From contig RQSC01000004.1 of the NCBI GenBank assembly GCA_013416795.1, positions 263,827 to 327,826 on the forward strand: a stretch of 64,000 nucleotides of DNA, in the 5' to 3' direction. Source of the DNA: Prasinococcaceae sp. CCMP 1430 (Eukaryota > Prasinodermophyta > Palmophyllophyceae > Prasinococcales > Prasinococcaceae). Positions 1 through 10,685 of the stretch are shown in pieces; position 1 is the first letter of the stretch; each line of letters begins with the position of its first letter. The notes under the pieces are model-generated. The model was not told where the DNA came from and made no database searches. It worked only from the letters and a program-made list of their open reading frames with translations. The translations under genes were made by a program, and so were the position numbers.

Positions 1-2831
1 AGCAGAGGTCGCCAAAGGTCTCGCCGGACTCGCGCCCCCCGCGCGCCATCCACTTGAAAGGCGACCGCGCCAGAAGTTCCTGCGCCGCTGTGATGGGCGG
101 CGCCCAGTTCCACCGTAGGCCCGAAGACACAAGCGCCACTTTTTCGTCGCTCGTGCCGCGCAGCGAGTGCGTGAATGTGTCGTCGCCCGCGTTGTGGTAC
201 AGGAGCAGGCGCATCACTGACATGGCGTCCAGCGCCAGGACGACCAAGGTGTCCTCCCCCGACGCGGTCACCTCCACCTCCGATCGCAGCGTCGGGTATG
301 CCGCCGCGGCACTGACGCCGGGGTTCGCATCCGCGCCGGCGCTGGAATCGGCGCTGGTGCCGCCAACGAGGGTTGCAGCCGAGGCCGACCTCAGCAGATT
401 CGAGGTGCCTGGGCTGCGCACTCCCGCGGCCCCCGGTGAAGCTCTGGGCGTGCAGCCGCCGCTCGGGGCACGCGTGCGCCTGCAAGCCTCTCGCGCGGCG
501 CTGGCAGCCCGCGCGAGCGCGTGCTCACCAACCGTGTCGCCCTCGCGCATGCGTGCGAGCGTGCGGTTGCCGTAGCGAAGCACGGCTTGCCCCTGTATGA
601 TGAGGAAGGCGGACGAGAGTGGCGCGCCCTCCACGCAGAGGGACTCGCCAGGTGCAAACTCCACCGTGCGCGACTCGCGCGCGAGCGTGATCACCGCTGC
701 CTTCCCCAGCCCCTGAAGCAGCGAAGCTTTCTCCAGCGCGCGTTCCGCAGTGGCGTACGTCTCCTCGTGAGCCTGCCGCGCCGCCTGCCTCAGCGCGACG
801 TGCGGCACCACGAGCACTGAGCATCCGCTCGACCCGACGGTCACGCGGGCCTCTGACGAGCTCGTGTAGTCTGCGAGCGCGTCATCGCCGAAGACGCCCC
901 CGACGGGAAGCGCCTGCGACGACCCGCCCCTCTCCATGAAGGCCCCGCCATCTGCCACGACGAAGAGCGTGTGCTCGACCTCGCCACGGTCGATCATGAT
1001 GGTGCCGGGCGAGACGGACGCAAGTAGCACGTGCTTCTCGAGGTGCCGCAGGGCCGTGCGCACACGCAGCGAGTGTTCGGCGTCGCGCAGCTGCGCGTCG
1101 GCCTCGGACGTGGCCATTTTGCTCGGCGCGAGCAGCTGCGTTGAGCGCAGTGCGTCGGAGAGTAGCCGCGCATGCTCTGCGGAGAGCCGCATCCTCGCTT
1201 TGACTTTTGGGGTGCCACCGTCGCCATCGCTGTCGCTGTCGCTGCCGTCGTCAATGCCGCCCTCACCGTAGAATTCGTGCACCGAGTCCGCTTCGAAGGG
1301 CAGCACATACTCCTGGCCGAAGGTGGACAGCGAGGCCCCGTCCACTGCCATCTGCACCTCTTGCTCATGCCGCCTCCGCTGCGCCTCGCGAACTTCCGTG
1401 AGCGGCATGGGCCGCCGCGTGACCCCCGTCACCGCGGCGTGCACCCGCTCGCGAATGGCGAGCTGCGTCGCCTCGTCGGTGATCTTTTTGTGATCGCGGT
1501 CGGTCACGTGGAACTGGTCGCGCGCCAGCCCCCGCGTCGTGGACACCTGTGCTTGCTTCACGATCAGCCCGGCCCCCGTCAGCGCGCTGGTCATTATCAC
1601 CAGCAGACCGCGCTGGTCGGTGACTGTGAGTTGAAGCAGCGACACGCGCGGCAGCGCATCGTTGTTCCACTTCATCTCAAACACAAATGGGGCCCCCGCT
1701 GCGCCCTTCCTGCCGCGGCGGCGGGAGGTGGTGGGCTGCGCGTCATTCGACGCCGCAGCCTCCCGTCCGACCCTCGACGCGCCCGCGGTGGTCGCGGCGA
1801 CGGGCTCATCCGTCGAGGTACGCGCGAGCATGCTGTCCTCGCTGTCATGACTGCGGCCAGGGCCAACGCGCAGCATTGCGACGCCCATAGCCAGCGACGC
1901 CTCCGAAGGTGGCGTGAGCATCTGCAGGCCAGACTCGGCGTCGGAGGTGCCATCGCTAGCATCCAAGCTGCGGCGACCCTCCGAGGTGTTATCGCTGCTT
2001 TCGCCGCCGCTGCGCGTGCCAGATCCTGCGGAGCGCACGTTGTGCCACTCTTGGTGCGCCTGCTGCGCCGGCTGGGGCCTCTGCGGTCGATGCGTCGCGC
2101 GGTGTCCCGCGGCCCTGCCCAGCACCGCGTTGTCCGGCGAGAAGGAAAAGCCCATATTGCTGCCGCTTCCAGTCGACGACGGTGAGACGCTGCGCATGAG
2201 AGCCGACAGACCTCCCATGCGCTGCGGCGCAACCCGCTGCGGGGTTGACGCGGGCACGTTGGGCGAAGGGGGGGTGGCGCCAGCCCACCCGAGCTCGCGC
2301 TGCGAGTGCGTGTCCTGGGAGCCGCCTTGCGCGCCGCGGGCCGGCGGCGACTGACGACTTGAGCGCGGCCGCGGCGGCACCCCGATGGCGCGGCGCTCTA
2401 TGCTGCTGGCGAGTTCTCTGCCCCGATCGATGCGCGCCTCGCCCCGCCCTTGTTGCCCGTGCCGCTGCTGCTCTCGCCGCCCATGCTGCGGCAGGTCTTG
2501 CTGCTGCTGCAGCTCTTGCGACTGCCGCTGCTGCTCTTGCTGGGCGGCGTCCCCCACGCGCACCCTCTGCGCCGTGCGCGCGTCCTCGTGCAGCTTCGCT
2601 GCCGGCGTCGCCGGACCCGCCGCGGCGCTCTTGTCGCTGCGGTCGCTGCTGCTGCCGCTGGCGCTCTTGTCGCTGCGGTCGCTGCTGCTTCCGCTGCCGT
2701 TCGCGTCGTCGTCGTGCCCGGGACGCACGGCGGGCGCGTCCTCGCCGCCGTCGAGGCCCCACTCGCTGCGCTGCTTCACGAGGCTTTCGCTCGCGCGCAC
2801 CGCGCGCTCGAGCTCATCGCGCGCCGCGCCC
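1..2831 (-). CDS. ACT domain and tandem cyclic-nucleotide-binding-like protein, partial at both ends
   Basis: One long open frame on the minus strand runs without a stop to the left edge, so the C-terminus is missing. The N-terminal part is low complexity (SSSDRSDKSA repeated twice, then Gln/Arg-rich). Around 1680-1420 is an ACT domain resembling the ACR/GlnD type, with LLQLTVTDQRGLLVIMTSAL followed by DQFHVTDRDHKKITDE. Downstream, around 1060-800 and 720-520, are two segments that look like cyclic nucleotide-binding barrels (LFVVADGGAFM...GGVFGDDAL; then AFLIIQGQAVLRYGN...GDTVGEHAL). The canonical GE...RxA cassette is poorly conserved, so ligand binding is doubtful. The frame has no ATG at its upstream end. 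It is bounded there by CTAAC followed by ATAGCAG, which looks like a branch point and 3' splice site, so a 5' exon is expected upstream. Function unknown; a small-molecule-sensing regulatory protein is an inference. Confidence 0.7.
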
Positions 2832-4016
2832 CTGCTATGTTAGATATTTTCATGCAGTCACACACCCGCCGNTCCCCCCCTCACTCCCACCACCACCACG
2901 CCCACGTCAGCGACAGACGCGGCGCCCTAAAATGCGCGCGTACCAATACATATCAAAGCGCGTGCGGGCGCCACACGGCGCGCGAAGCGCGTGCGGCGCC
3001 CTGTGGCCAAGCGCTGCCCCCTCCCCCCCTCCACCCCCGCGGCCACACACGCGCGCGCACCCGACCGCGCCGCGCAGCGCAGGGAGGCCGCGCAAAAGAC
3101 CCCGAACGCGCGCGCGCGCGCCCCGCTCGCTCGCTCGGAACGCATCGCGTCGCATAGTAGGGCTCCTTCATGCACATACGGCGTCGCGCGCGGGCCCCGC
3201 GCGGGCGAGCCCGGCGGAGCGCACTTTTCCGGCTCTGGGGGGGCCGCCGCATCGAAAAGATCTTTTTGCGGTGTCGCCGCGGCGGCGTCCCGGGAGGGGT
3301 GCGGCGCATCGCGCGCGATTGGGGGTGCGGAGCGGGAGCGCGAGCGCGGCGCGCGCGGGTGGGGGGTGCGTCAACCCCAACGCCAACGTGACAGTAGTTT
3401 GTCAAGGACCATCGATGGTACAAACAAAACAAGGACACGATCCATGCGCGAGAACTACAAAAACGAAACCCTACGGGACACTGCTTGCTTGTTCTACGGT
3501 GGGGTGATGGGCGTGCCGTGCTTGATGGAGAGGTGGCTCATGTGCCTGGCTGGTGGGTGTGGCGCGCGCACGTGCGGGTGTGTGGAGCCGGTTGGCTCCT
3601 CGGGTGCGCGCGGGGGTGTGGCGCTGAGGAGCCCGCGTGCGAGGCTCTGCCGAGACGCACACGCACGGGGATGTGCGTGCGCGCCGACCGACCGAGCGGT
3701 CCGAGCGCCGGCCGACGACGCCGGCCGGGCGCCTGGCCGAGCCTGCGCAACGCGCGGGGTTCGCAACGGGAGTTGAGGTTTTAGGGTTTACTTTACGCCG
3801 CACATCGCATGTCTACAATCCGTCGGGCGTGGACACGAGCAGACCATGCGGTGAAGAGTACCGTACGAAGTCCTTTTCGCTGTCGGTGCTTGCGAGTTCC
3901 GTACCGGTCACCTGCGAGCGGTGAGGCGCAGGCCGCCACACCCGCGAGCAGAGGCGCAGCGTCGAGGCGGCGCGCCCCTCCCCCCCACGCACGAGCGGAT
4001 CCCCTCGGGCGCAGCG
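2832..4016. other. Divergent intergenic region, no gene resolved
   Basis: This stretch lies between the minus-strand ACT protein and the plus-strand TPR-PB1 gene. It should hold the missing 5' exon and promoter of the former and the 5' leader of the latter. It is rich in alternating GC runs (around 3105-3125) and has one unresolved base at 2872. No open frame in it resembles a known protein. A telobox-like element lies near its right end. Confidence 0.6.
3779..3790 (+). promoter_or_regulatory. Telobox-like element
   Basis: The motif TTTTAGGGTTTA stands out as AT-rich in a GC-rich surrounding, about 230 bases before the ATG of the TPR-PB1 gene. Similar AGGGTT motifs occur in several other upstream regions of this window. 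Plant teloboxes (AAACCCTA) often lie near transcription starts of housekeeping genes; the role here is inferred. Confidence 0.5.
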
Positions 4017-6425
4017 ATGGGCAAGGCCAAGGGCGGCAAGAAGGCGCGGCCCGCGCCGCTGCCGCCCGCCAAGGGCCTCGGCGGCGCCGCGCTCGACGCC
4101 GACGACGAGNNNNNNNNNNNNNNNNNNNNNNNNNNNNNNNNNNNNNNNNNNNNNNNNNNNNNNNNNNNNNNNNNNNNNNNNNNNNNNNNNNNNGCGACGG
4201 CCTGCGCGCAGCAGCGAGCGCGGACAATGCGGTTCCCGGGCGCCGCGGTTCAGGGCACCCGCGCCGCGCGCGCCGCGCGCGCAGCGAGCGGGTAGCGGCG
4301 AGGCCTCGGTGGCACGGATGATGCCCGCGCGGCGCGTAGAGCGAGCAGGACAGCGCGCTAACCACCCCTGGCCCACATTTGCCCTCCCTCCAACCCCGAC
4401 CCCATCCCGGGCCGTCGCACGTTTCCGTGCCTGCGCGCGCGCGTGCAGGAGTTCCTCAAGCGCGGCAAGGAGCTGCGAGCGCAGGGCGCGCGCCACCATG
4501 CCAACGGCGAGTTCGCCGCGGCGCTGCGCTGCTTCGAGCAGTGCGGCACGCTGCTGCCTGCCGGACACCCGGACGCGGCCTCCGTCGCGTGCGACCGCGC
4601 GACGTGCCACCTGCGCCTGGGCGCGCCGGACAAGGCCCTCAAGGACGCCAACATGGCGATGCGGCTCGCGCCGACCAGCGCGCGCGCCGCGCAGCTGCGC
4701 GCGCGCGCGCACGAGAGCAAGGGCCACCTGCACCAGGCGCTCGACGACGTCGTCGCGCTGCGCAAGGCGCATCCAGAGATGGAGGAGGCGCGCGTCTACG
4801 AGGAGCGCCTGCGCAAGGGCGTCGAGGCCATGAATGGCGCCAAGGCCGGCAAGAAGCACGAGGCCGCGGCCAGGGCGATGGGCATGCCCCTCCCAGGGGC
4901 CAAGGGCAAGGCGGTCGCGCAGCAGCAGCAGGAGCGCGCGCGCCCCCCGCCGACGCTCAAGATCCGCTGCGTGCTCGAGGATGACGTGCGCATGCTCGAG
5001 GTGCCCGCGCAGGGCACGTTCGAGGATGTCAAGAAGGCCATCCGCGCCAAGTTCCCCGGGGCGGGCACGCTCGCCATCAAGTACGAGGCCGAGAACGGCG
5101 AGCTCGTGACTGTGGCCGGCCTCGCGGACCTGCGCGTGGCAATTCAGACGGCGGCCATGTCCGCCATGCGCGAGGCCGCTGCCGCTCAGGCGGAGGCCAA
5201 GCGCCTCGCCAAGGAGAACCCGGACGCGCCGCCACCCAAGATGCCCCAGCTCGGCCTGCCCTACGTCAGCCTGCACCTGGTGCGCGTGGTGCGCGGCGGC
5301 GCCATCGCACCGGTCGGCGATGCCATCATCGCCGCCGAGGACGGCGAGGAGTGCGAGTTCGACGACTACATCTTCGACTTCGCGGACCTCTTCAGGCAGC
5401 AGCTGGGCATCGACCCTGATGGCCACGTGTCGATCCATAGCGAGGGTCTCGAGCGCTGCCAGGAGGCGCTCGAGACGGTCGCTACGTCCGAGGAGGCGCA
5501 GCCGCTCTTCGACGAGGCCGCGGGCAAGTTCCAGGAGGTGGCGGCGCTCGCCATGTTCAACTGGGGCAACGTGCACATGTGCTGCGCGCGCAAGCGTGCG
5601 GAGGGGGGCAAGGCGAAGGCCGCCAAGGACAAGAAGGGGGCCGATGGCGGCGCGGACGCCAGCGCGCAGGACGACCCGCTGGCGGCCCTGTCGCCGGAGG
5701 AGGCCCTTGCCATGGACGCCAAGCTCATGGAGGCCGAGGCCAAGTACGCGGAGTCGCTGCGTATCAAGGCGGACTTCTACGAGGCGCTCGTGGCATGGGG
5801 CCAGCAGCGCTTCGAGCGCGCCAAGCTGTTCCAGGCGCAGGAGGGCGCTGCGGCCGCGGCTATCGCACGACCGGCGCCCGAGCGCGGCTTCAGTGCGGGC
5901 GAGCGCGCCGCCGCCGTGGACGAGCTCTACGTGTCGGCCATTGAAAAGTACACCGCCGCGCTGGAGATGCTGCCAGGCGTTGCTGAGCGCCAGGCGGCCG
6001 CGCAGAAGATCTCGGCGGAGAAGGCGGCGGCTGCCGCCGTACGCGCGGGCACCGCGACGCCCGAGGCCGCGGCTGCCACCGCCTCAGAGCCCGTGCAGGA
6101 CCTGGTGAAGGAGGTCACGCCGCAGGTTCTGGTCATGTGGGGCAACGTGCTGTACGAGCAGAGTGCCATCCTCGTGCGCAAGGGGGACAAGAGCGACGAC
6201 TGGCAGGACCTGCTCGTGGACGCTGTCAAGAAGTTCAAGGAGGCTGGCTGTGGCGTGGGAGACATCAATGGGGCTCTCTCGCGACACGCCTCAAAAGACG
6301 CCGCCTCGGTGGTGGCCGCAAGGGGGGTGACCATCGAGGAGGAGAAGAAGGACGACGCGGCGCAGGACCAGAAGGACAGCGCTGCGGTCACGGCGTCCCC
6401 CGCCGTTGCGGCGGCCAGCGGTTGA
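4017..6425 (+). CDS. TPR-PB1-TPR protein, CLMP1/Phox-like
   Basis: Exon 1 starts at the ATG at 4017 (MGKAKGGKKARPAPLPPAKG) and runs into an 84-base assembly gap. Exon 2 begins near 4449 after a cag acceptor, with the frame compatible with a phase-0 intron, and stays open to the TGA at 6423-6425. Exon 2 encodes an N-terminal TPR block (FLKRGKELRAQGARHHANGE), then a PB1 domain (about 4960-5150, KIRCVLEDDVRMLEV...FPGAGTLAIKYEAENGE), then a long helical TPR region with Ala/Lys-rich insertions. This order matches the plant CLUMPED CHLOROPLASTS 1/Phox family, which is involved in chloroplast positioning and stress responses. Function is inferred from architecture. The exact exon 1 end and any exon hidden in the gap are unknown. 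Confidence 0.82.
4110..4193. other. Assembly gap (84 N)
   Basis: A run of undetermined bases lies inside the TPR-PB1 gene, directly after exon 1 sequence. Its true length may differ from the number of Ns. Confidence 0.99.
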
Positions 6426-6582
6426 GCTTCATGATCGTGAAGTCGAGGTAGACGCGGACGCGCTGGCGCGCGATGGGGAGAGGTGGGGGTGGGGGTCGGG
6501 GAGGGGGTGTGGGTGGGGGGGCGAGACGCCATGGCACCGCGCGTGGGTAATGTTGTGACTATTTCATTTCGCATTTTACGTC

Positions 6583-7680
6583 TCACGTTGGCTTGGCGCC
6601 AGTGTAGTACCCCCCGCGCACGACGAAGTCATCGGCCGGCTCGTACTCAGTGAGCCTCACGCGCATGCCCCTGCCGTCGGCGGTACCAGGAGTCGCGCCA
6701 CTGTCCTCGACGGGGCTTTCCCTGTAGTACGTGCAGTCCCTCCCGGCCACGCGAGTATTGTACGGCGGGGCAATCACATCCAGCATCGCGCACGGCGTGA
6801 GCGCGGTGATTGCATGCAAATTGCCCTCGCTGGGCAGCGCAACCTGCGGCTCCACCGGCGCCGTGATCACGCCGTTCTCGCGTATCCTCGCGAGCCTGCC
6901 GCCCGTGGCAGCGGGCGCGGCGTAGTGTGGCGCGCCTTCCGGGGGCGGCTCTTCCCAGTCATATGAGCGCACGTGCATGCTTCCGAAGAGCAGTTTGCTC
7001 AGGACGAGCATGTCCGGGTGGTTGTGGAGAGGCAGCCGCGCGCGCGCAGGCAGCACGAAGATGCCAACGGAGAAGGCCGCACACTCGAAAACGTTGAGGT
7101 ACGTGATAGGCGGCGCACGGCCGGACGCGGCGTTGCCGGGCACCCCGGGCTCACCGGGCAGCGGCGGCGCCGGCAGCATGTCCTGCCCTGCTGCCTCGTA
7201 TTTGGTCTGCCGCTCGTCGACCCCGTCTTTGCCACCGATGGCGCTGCCGCCGAGCTTCCTCACCACGCCCATCAGCACTTCAGTCGGCGACGACGCGCGG
7301 TGCTCCGAGGGACCCAGCCCTACGTCCTCCACCTTGACGCGGTCAAGCTCGGCGGCCACCGCAGCCATGGCCTTTGCGCGCTTACTACCGTCCCCGACGA
7401 CGGCCGCGGCGGACGCATAGCTCGTGCTGAAGGCGGCCTCGCACGCGTCGCGCAGGCGCGTGATGCGCTCCTGGGCAGTCGCCGTGTCCGCGCCATCGAC
7501 GGCCTCGGAGCCCGCCGCCGCGGCGGCGCCGCCGCCTCCAGCCGTCCTCCCAAACCACGCCTGCATGCCCACGCGTCGTGCTGCCGCCCTGCCGCCCGCT
7601 GCCACCGCCCCGCTCGCCACACCCGCCGCCGCGCGCAGCTGCGGCTGGCTCGGCGCGCCGCGCCGCGCCCACACGCGCAT
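6583..7680 (-). CDS. PCO: Plant cysteine oxidase / cysteamine dioxygenase-type thiol dioxygenase
   Basis: The protein is a PCO/ADO-family cupin. These non-haem iron enzymes oxidise N-terminal cysteine (or cysteamine) and act as oxygen sensors through the N-degron pathway in plants. The cupin carries LPLHNHPDM (two metal-binding His, about residues 217-219) and NLHAITALTPCAMLDVIAPP (third His, about residue 287), followed by the family's RDCTYYRE. The ATG at 7680 was chosen. It adds a basic, Ala-rich N-terminus (MRVWARRGAPSQPQLRAAAG) that looks like an organelle transit peptide. A second in-frame ATG at 7566 (MQAWFGRTAGG) would give a shorter protein closer to the usual family length. The frame continues upstream without another ATG. 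Substrate (peptide Cys or cysteamine) cannot be decided from sequence. Confidence 0.88.
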   Translation of the reverse strand: MRVWARRGAPSQPQLRAAAGVASGAVAAGGRAAARRVGMQAWFGRTAGGGGAAAAAGSEAVDGADTATAQERITRLRDACEAAFSTSYASAAAVVGDGSKRAKAMAAVAAELDRVKVEDVGLGPSEHRASSPTEVLMGVVRKLGGSAIGGKDGVDERQTKYEAAGQDMLPAPPLPGEPGVPGNAASGRAPPITYLNVFECAAFSVGIFVLPARARLPLHNHPDMLVLSKLLFGSMHVRSYDWEEPPPEGAPHYAAPAATGGRLARIRENGVITAPVEPQVALPSEGNLHAITALTPCAMLDVIAPPYNTRVAGRDCTYYRESPVEDSGATPGTADGRGMRVRLTEYEPADDFVVRGGYYTGAKPT

Positions 7681-8258
7681 GCACCCCCAGCCGCGGCCGG
7701 ACGTGCCGCTCGGCGCACCACCCAACACTTGTTTCCCCTCCGCTCCCCCCACTCTCGCGCCTCTCGCTGCTGCAGCCCTCACCCGCCCACCCACCTCCGC
7801 CCACCGCGCTCCCACCCCCTCCCCCACCCCCCCTCACGCGTGCCGCCCCAGCCGCGCCTGGGTACGCTCGCCGCGGGCGCTGTGGGAGCAGCGCATGCAC
7901 CGCGCCGCACCTCGCTGGCCGTCGGCCCTGGGGAAGCAGGCGTCGCCACGCAATGGTGCGTCCGTGTTAGGGTTTTACTGGCAACAATTTAGGGTGGGAA
8001 GTGTGTAGGGTTAGATCTAGGGCATCGCAGCAAGAGGGAGGACGCGGGCGTGCGCGGTGCGCTTGGCGCCACGCGCCCTGGGAGCCGCGGCACCCACAGG
8101 GCGCGCCGTGGCCCCTGTCCACATCCGCGAGGCGTGTCGCGCGCGGGGAGGGAGGGGGGGTCGCGCTGCGCCCGCGTGCGCGCCGCACCCCCGCACGCGC
8201 GCGCGCCCTCTCGGCCCACGGCCGCCTCACGTTTTCTCTGGCAGGGAGGGAGCAGGCG
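7681..8258. promoter_or_regulatory. Divergent promoter region with AGGGTT cluster
   Basis: This region lies between the divergently transcribed thiol dioxygenase and TFIIA gamma genes. At 7967-8014 there are three telobox-like motifs in 50 bases: TTAGGGTTTTAC, ATTTAGGG and TAGGGTTAG. They sit in the only AT-richer patch of the interval. The rest is GC-rich with C/G tracts. No gene seen. Confidence 0.5.
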
Positions 8259-9027
8259 ATGGCGCCGACGGCGGCCCCGCTGAGCATCTACCAGGCGGCG
8301 ACGCTAGGTCGCACGCTGTATGAGTCGCTGCTGGAGCTCGTCACGGAGCAGAAGATCCGCCCCGAGCTCGCGGAGCGCGTGATGCAGCAGTACGACCAGG
8401 CCGTTGCGGATGTCTTCGACGAGAAGAACGGGGGCGGGGCGACCATCACGTGCGTCATACCGTCGCGCGGCAGGAGCGCCCGCCGTCTCAGTGCCCACGC
8501 GCGCACTTGCGGCGTAGTAGAGTCGCAGAGTCGCGTGCGCGCCCCACTGTTCCCCACAGCCGCGTGTCCGCTCCACTGCGGCCGTGAGACGCGCTGCTGA
8601 GTGCTTCGCGCACAGCTTTTGCGAACAACCCTACACGCTCGACGCCTCCAGAACCTCCCGCCCGCGCTGGCCTCACGCGGCGTGCGGGCCTCGGTGACGG
8701 CACTAGCCACACCTCGTGCTCGCAACGGACGCCGCTGCGTGCGCTCACTCGCTCGCTCCGCACACGAGGATAGGAGCTGACACGCGCGCGTGTCGCCGCG
8801 GCAACCACGGCTCTCCGCTTGCGCGGGTGCGCTCCGCCCGCAGTGGAAAGCTGCACGTGTACCGCGGCTGCAACAGTGTGTGGACTTTCTTCGTGAAGAA
8901 CGCTCTCATCAAGGAGAGCGGCTCGGTGCAGGAGCTTGGCCGCGAGCCGCGTGAAATGGTGGCCGAGCTCCTCAAGGTCGTCCTTGTGGACGGCACGGGC
9001 CGGCTGCCGCCTGCAAGGAGGGGATAG
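8259..9027 (+). CDS. TOA2: Transcription initiation factor IIA gamma subunit
   Basis: Exons are 8259-8449 and 8844-9027. The intron (394 bases) has donor GTGCGT and acceptor CCCGCAG and is phase 2. The splice joins ...GGATIT to GKLHVYRGCNSVWTFF. The 124-residue product matches the small TFIIA subunit in length and in both halves: an N-terminal helical bundle (LGRTLYESLLELVTEQKIRP, then ERVMQQYDQAV) and the C-terminal beta-barrel signature YRxCxxVWTF. TFIIA gamma stabilises TBP on promoter DNA in the nucleus. The C-terminus is slightly longer and less conserved than usual (REPREMVAELLKVVLVDGTG). It is convergent with glutaminyl-tRNA synthetase, with about 107 bases between stop codons. Confidence 0.9.
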
Positions 9028-9134
9028 GGCGTGGCCTGTGTAATACCTGCGATAATTGTACCCGGCGCGACTCAGCGCGTGCGTCCTTGGCAAGAATCGT
9101 GCGGTGCACCATGCCGTTACTCATACAAATCCCT

Positions 9135-10653
9135 TCATAGCTTCTTCTTGGCGGCGTCCTCGCGCAGCGTGACGGTGCGGTTGAACACCAACTTGCCGTC
9201 ACTTGAATCCGGGTCGACGGAGAAGTAGCCCAGCCGCTCGAATTGGAACTTGTCGCCGGGCTTGGCGTCGGCCAGCACCGGCGATGCGTACGCGCACGTC
9301 ACGATCTGCTTGGAGTCGTGGTCGACGTCGTCCAGCCACTTGCCACCGAGCGACTGCGGGTCCAACGACTTGAACAGCGACGAGTACAATCGCAGCTCTA
9401 CCGAGAGCGGCTCCTTGCCCGGCTTGGGCTGCGCAACCCAGTGCAGCACGCCCTTGGGCTTGACCGAGCCGGGCTCGACGACCTCGACCTGGATCTCCTC
9501 AACAACGCCGCCCGCGCCCTCGGTGAAGCCCGTGCACAGCACGGGGTACGCATAACGCAAAATGGCGTGCTTGTTCGGCGCCAGGCCATAATACCCCTTG
9601 ACGTCCTCCTTCTTAAAGTCCGTGCGCTCGATGTACAGCACCTTGGTGAGCGGCACCTCGTACGTGTCGGCGGCCACGCCCTTCTTCTGGGCGATGAGAG
9701 GCGGTATGCGCTGCGCTGTGCGCACGTCCACCTTATTGGCGTCCCAGTTTGTGATGACCACGCGAAGCGGGTCCTGCACGGCCATTGCGCGAGGAGCGTT
9801 GAGGTTGAGGTCCTCGCGAATGTAGTGCTCGAGGCGCGCAAGCGGGATCACGTTGGCGTTGCGCGAGACGCCCACGCCGTGGCAGAACGCGTTGATGGCG
9901 TCGGGCGTGGCGCCGCGGCGACGCAGGCCCGACAGCGTAAGCAGGCGCGGATCGTCCCAGCCGTCGACGTGGCGGTCCATGACCAGCTGGTTGAGCTTGC
10001 GCTTGGACATGACCGTGTTGGTGATGTTGAGGCGCGAGTACTCCCACACGTGGGGCAGGTAGGTCTTGCAGTGATGGCAGAGCCAATAGTAGCTCGCCCG
10101 GCGCGTCTCGAACTCGAGAGTGCACATGGAGTGCGTGATGTCCTCGAGCGCGTCCACGAGGCAGTGCGTGAAGTCGTACGACGGGTAGATGCACCACGCG
10201 CTGCCCGCGTGCGGGTGCGGCCTGAACTTGATGCGATAGGCAATCAGGTCGTACATGTTGAAGTTGACGTTGCGCGGGTCTTGCTTCATGCGCAGAGTGG
10301 CGGCGCCCTCCGCCACCAGGCCGCGGCGCATGTCCTCGAAGAGCTGCAGGCTCTCTTCCACGGGGCGGTTGCGCCACGGCGAGTCCGTTTTCGCGGCGCG
10401 GGACGCGGAAATCTGGTCGCCCGTCTGGTGGCACACGTACGCCTTGTCGGCCTTGATGAGCTCCACGGCGAGCGCATGCAGCTGATCGAAGTAGTCCGAC
10501 GAGTAAGTCACCTTGTACGGCTCCCACCCGAGCCATGCGACAATCTCCTGGATGTGGTCGATGTACTCCTGGCGCTCGGCGGCAGGGTTGGTGTCGTCGA
10601 AGCGCAGGTAGCAGCGCCCGCCCATCTTCTTGGCGTAGCCGAAGTCAATGTGC

Positions 10654-10685
<32 letters not shown>

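Noticed and set aside
1172-2185. Long plus-strand open frame opposite the ACT protein
   Set aside because: Arg/His/Ala-rich composition typical of an antisense shadow in GC-rich coding DNA; the minus-strand frame has clear ACT and barrel motifs.
2245-3507. 420-residue Arg/Ala-rich plus-strand frame crossing the intergenic region
   Set aside because: Low-complexity, includes an N, and overlaps the opposite-strand ACT gene; no domain seen.
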